Source: Candidatus Stahliibacteriota bacterium
Lineage (GTDB): Bacteria > Hydrothermota > Tepidihabitantia > B3-TA06
NCBI GenBank assembly: GCA_030670165.1
Contig: DAOVCF010000104.1
Span: forward strand, 1-6,969
Length of the DNA stretch: 6,969 nt
Reading direction: 5' to 3'
Both the position numbers and the translations under genes were made by a program. The stretch's first letter is position 1, and the number at the start of each line of letters is the position of its first letter. The notes beneath the pieces are model-generated. The model was not told where the DNA came from, did no database searches, and saw only the letters and a list, made by a program, of their open reading frames with translations. Positions 5,049-6,969 of this stretch are shown here, piece by piece.

Positions 5049-6817
5049 AAAGACTGACCTGGCTCGTGCTCCTGGCAGGTGCGATAACCGCTCAGGAGGT
5101 TGGACAAAACGCGTTCGCGCTTCTTCAGACCGGCTACGGAGCGTCCGCCCCTGCCTTGGGAGGAGCGGGTACGGCATGGACAAAAGACGCATCAAGCATC
5201 TGGTGGAACCCTGCAGGGCTCGAGGGTCTTAACCGAGGAGAGGTGCTCTTGGGCTATCGGTCATGGCTCGCCGGCATGCACGACGAGTACCTGGGGTTTG
5301 CATGGCCCTTGCGCCGCAGCAGCCTTGGTGTGGCGGCACTTTATTCACTTACCGCGGTTGATGAGTGGAATGAGAACAATGAACCTGTTGGTAGGGTGTA
5401 TCCTCAAAGCGCTGTGCTTGACCTGGCATGGGCTTATTCGCTGCGTAGAGGATTCTCTCTTGGAATCGGTGCAAAATTCCTCTACGAAAACCTTGTCGAG
5501 ATAACCGGCATCGGAGGCGTTTTTGACGCAGGGCTGCGCTGGCGCGCTTTGGAATGGATGAGTGTAGGGGTCTGCGTACACGACTTTGGTCCCGGGGTGT
5601 TTTATGCAGGCCGACGCATCCCTACCCCATGGGGTACGAACGCAGGGGTAACTATGGAGGTGATGAGAAATGTTTCGCTTTCGGCAGGCGCAGGATACGT
5701 AAGCGACGCAGGGTTCGAGGGAAGGATCGGGGTGGAGTACAAGCCGTTCTCCGTGCTTGCCTTAAGGACGGGTGCTCATTTCAACAGCTCGGTCATGGAA
5801 TGGGGACCCCTGGCCTCGCCCTCTCTTGGCATGGCTCTCTACTGGAAGGGCTTTCGGGTGGAGTACGCCTTCGTGCCCTACGGGGTGCTCGGCACCACCC
5901 ACAGCGTTTGTGTATCTCGTTTTCTAAAACAGAGACCTGCCTCGGCCGACGTATTGGTTAAAGTAACGGACAGCGAGGATGGTTTCCCGCTCAACGCCCA
6001 TCTCATGATCCGCGGGGTCATAGAGGAAGAACGATGGATCAGAGGCCACTTGCGCCGCAACTGGGTTGATACCGGTCTGGTTTACGCTCGAGCGGAAACC
6101 AGACACTACTACCCCAACGCCGACTCCATGTTCCTCAAGGAGGGCATCCTCAACGTGCTCGTGATCGAGCTTGACTCTATCCCGTACGGTATCCTGAAAG
6201 GCATAGTAAGGGAAGAGACCTCCAACACCCCCACTGAAGCCACGGTTTACTTCAAAGGAGAGGTTGAGGACTCGACGAGAACCGATCCAGGCTGGGGAAC
6301 CTACCAAAGCGACCCCCTGCCGCCTGGCGAGTACCTGGTCAAGGTGAACCCCGATAACCCCATGTTGTTCCCATCCATCGAAAGGGCGGATGTTACCCCC
6401 GGAGACACCGTCACCTCCGATCTTTACGTCTCCCGTGAGGTGCGGGCTAACGTCCTCATGACACTGTATCTGAACTTCGAGACAGGCAAGGCCGATATCC
6501 TTCCTGCACACGAACCGATCCTGGACACCATCGCACCGATTCTCAAGGACAATGCGGATCGAGGACTACTGATTGAGATAGCAGGGCACACCGACAACGT
6601 ACCGGTTGTGTACTGTCCCTATGGTGATAATCAGCGTCTCTCCGAAGCTCGCGCCGAAGCCATACGAACCTATCTTACAGAAAAGCACGGGCTTTCTGAG
6701 AAGATGTTTTTCTGCAAAGGATACGGCGAGACCGAGCCTATAGCCTCCAACGATGACCCTGAAGGCAGAGCCATGAACCGGAGAATAGAGTTCAGGTTGA
6801 TCGCCGGAGAGGATTAG
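5045..6817 (+). CDS. PorV/PorQ-like outer-membrane barrel fused to Ig-like modules and a C-terminal OmpA domain
   Basis: The 590-residue product starts with a Sec signal peptide (MKRLTWLVLLAGAITA, likely cut before QEVG). Residues about 20-293 look like a PorV/PorQ (UPF0164, FadL-related) barrel: 'APALGGAGTAWTKDASSIWWNPAGL' is the family's N-terminal signature in two overlapping parts (APALGGAGTA at 35, SSIWWNPAGL at 50), followed by alternating amphipathic strands. Residues about 302-378 and 382-464 look like two carboxypeptidase-regulatory/Ig-like modules ('LPPGEYLVKV' in the second). Residues 470-587 form an OmpA C-terminal domain with 'AGHTDN', 'LSEARA' and 'NRRIEF'. Asp517 and Arg536 match the residues that bind diaminopimelate in peptidoglycan. 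Known PorV proteins serve type IX secretion at the outer membrane and normally lack an OmpA tail. Coupling to the upstream sorting-domain protein suggests a dedicated receiver or anchor (inference). Confidence 0.85.
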   Translation: MKRLTWLVLLAGAITAQEVGQNAFALLQTGYGASAPALGGAGTAWTKDASSIWWNPAGLEGLNRGEVLLGYRSWLAGMHDEYLGFAWPLRRSSLGVAALYSLTAVDEWNENNEPVGRVYPQSAVLDLAWAYSLRRGFSLGIGAKFLYENLVEITGIGGVFDAGLRWRALEWMSVGVCVHDFGPGVFYAGRRIPTPWGTNAGVTMEVMRNVSLSAGAGYVSDAGFEGRIGVEYKPFSVLALRTGAHFNSSVMEWGPLASPSLGMALYWKGFRVEYAFVPYGVLGTTHSVCVSRFLKQRPASADVLVKVTDSEDGFPLNAHLMIRGVIEEERWIRGHLRRNWVDTGLVYARAETRHYYPNADSMFLKEGILNVLVIELDSIPYGILKGIVREETSNTPTEATVYFKGEVEDSTRTDPGWGTYQSDPLPPGEYLVKVNPDNPMLFPSIERADVTPGDTVTSDLYVSREVRANVLMTLYLNFETGKADILPAHEPILDTIAPILKDNADRGLLIEIAGHTDNVPVVYCPYGDNQRLSEARAEAIRTYLTEKHGLSEKMFFCKGYGETEPIASNDDPEGRAMNRRIEFRLIAGED

Positions 6818-6835
6818 GACGTGGAGGACGGTTGA

Positions 6836-6969
6836 GGGCCCTCGAGTTCAGGTCTGATTGATTTGACCATCTGCGACTTATCAGGCTTCCGTGTCCGTAC
6901 CCTTATGCATAAGGATGTTGCCTCCGGACGCTTCTCGATTATCTGGGACGGGTGCGACGATAATGGCGC
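6836..6969 (+). pseudogene. Headless FlgD-Ig / sorting-like domain fragment, runs off the right edge
   Basis: After the TGA at 6833-6835 the frame is open to the window's end. It reads SGLIDLTICDLSGFRV, then RTLMHKDVASGRFSIIWDGCDDNG, a clear match to the FlgD-Ig/type IX sorting pattern ('DLSG..VRTL....SG...I.WDG.DD.G'). No ATG precedes the domain; possible starts are only TTG at 6863 or an ATG at 6905 inside it, and no good Shine-Dalgarno is seen. The usual 'PNPF' front part and any passenger are absent. It lies in the same frame as the preceding OmpA-tailed gene, separated by TAG (6815) and TGA (6833). A decayed gene remnant is most likely. A rare-start small gene or a sequencing or assembly error is possible. 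Confidence 0.5.

Noticed and set aside
5924..6511. Open frame of 195 codons on the - strand opposite the Ig modules of the PorV-OmpA gene
   Set aside because: Its length is notable, but no start signal, signal peptide or domain was recognised, and the + strand reading ends in a canonical OmpA domain.
6815..6835. Stop-codon readthrough or recoding joining the OmpA gene to the downstream sorting-like fragment
   Set aside because: Two different stops (TAG and TGA) would need to be read through. TGA and TAG also act as normal stops for other genes in the window, and an OmpA domain is normally C-terminal.
6832..6845. Palindrome GAGGGCCCTC as terminator of the operon
   Set aside because: The 10-bp palindrome has no spare loop, gives only a short stem when a loop is allowed, and is not followed by a U-tract. 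It was not called a terminator.

Overview
The window most resembles a piece of genome from a Gram-negative bacterium of the Fibrobacteres-Chlorobi-Bacteroidetes (FCB) type or a neighbouring candidate phylum such as WOR-3. This is an inference from protein architecture: a PorV/PorQ-like outer-membrane barrel, an OmpA peptidoglycan-binding domain, a large secreted protein ending in a 'PNPF ... APGVY' type IX-like sorting domain, a lipoprotein, and a YfhO-type membrane protein. Shine-Dalgarno sequences are strong (AAGGAGG types), base composition looks moderate, and the genetic code looks standard.

Layout. (1) From the left edge to 869 (+) is the 3' part of a YfhO-family polytopic membrane protein gene. 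(2) At 870-925 a hairpin lies between convergent genes. (3) At 926-1645 (-) is a two-domain Ig/fibronectin-like lipoprotein. (4) At 1646-1754 is a compact divergent control region: two sigma70-like promoters fire outward, each with a perfect TTGACA -35 box, and a perfect 15-bp palindrome overlaps both -35 boxes. (5) At 1755-5048 (+) is a 1097-residue secreted protein with a seven-repeat FG-GAP/VCBS propeller, a beta-sandwich, four Ig-like repeats each carrying a DxDxDG-type calcium loop, and the C-terminal sorting-type domain. (6) At 5045-6817 (+), overlapping the previous gene by ATGA, is a 590-residue fusion of a PorV-like barrel, two Ig-like modules and an OmpA domain. (7) From 6836 to the right edge is a headless FlgD-Ig/sorting-like coding fragment with no convincing start, in the same frame as the preceding gene but separated from it by two stops.

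Working model (inference). Genes 5 and 6 form a translationally coupled pair: an exported, probably surface-displayed calcium-dependent protein, and a cell-wall-anchored PorV-like outer-membrane protein that could receive or dock it. The divergent lipoprotein may share regulation with this pair through the palindrome. No RNA genes, CRISPR arrays, insertion sequences or att sites were seen.
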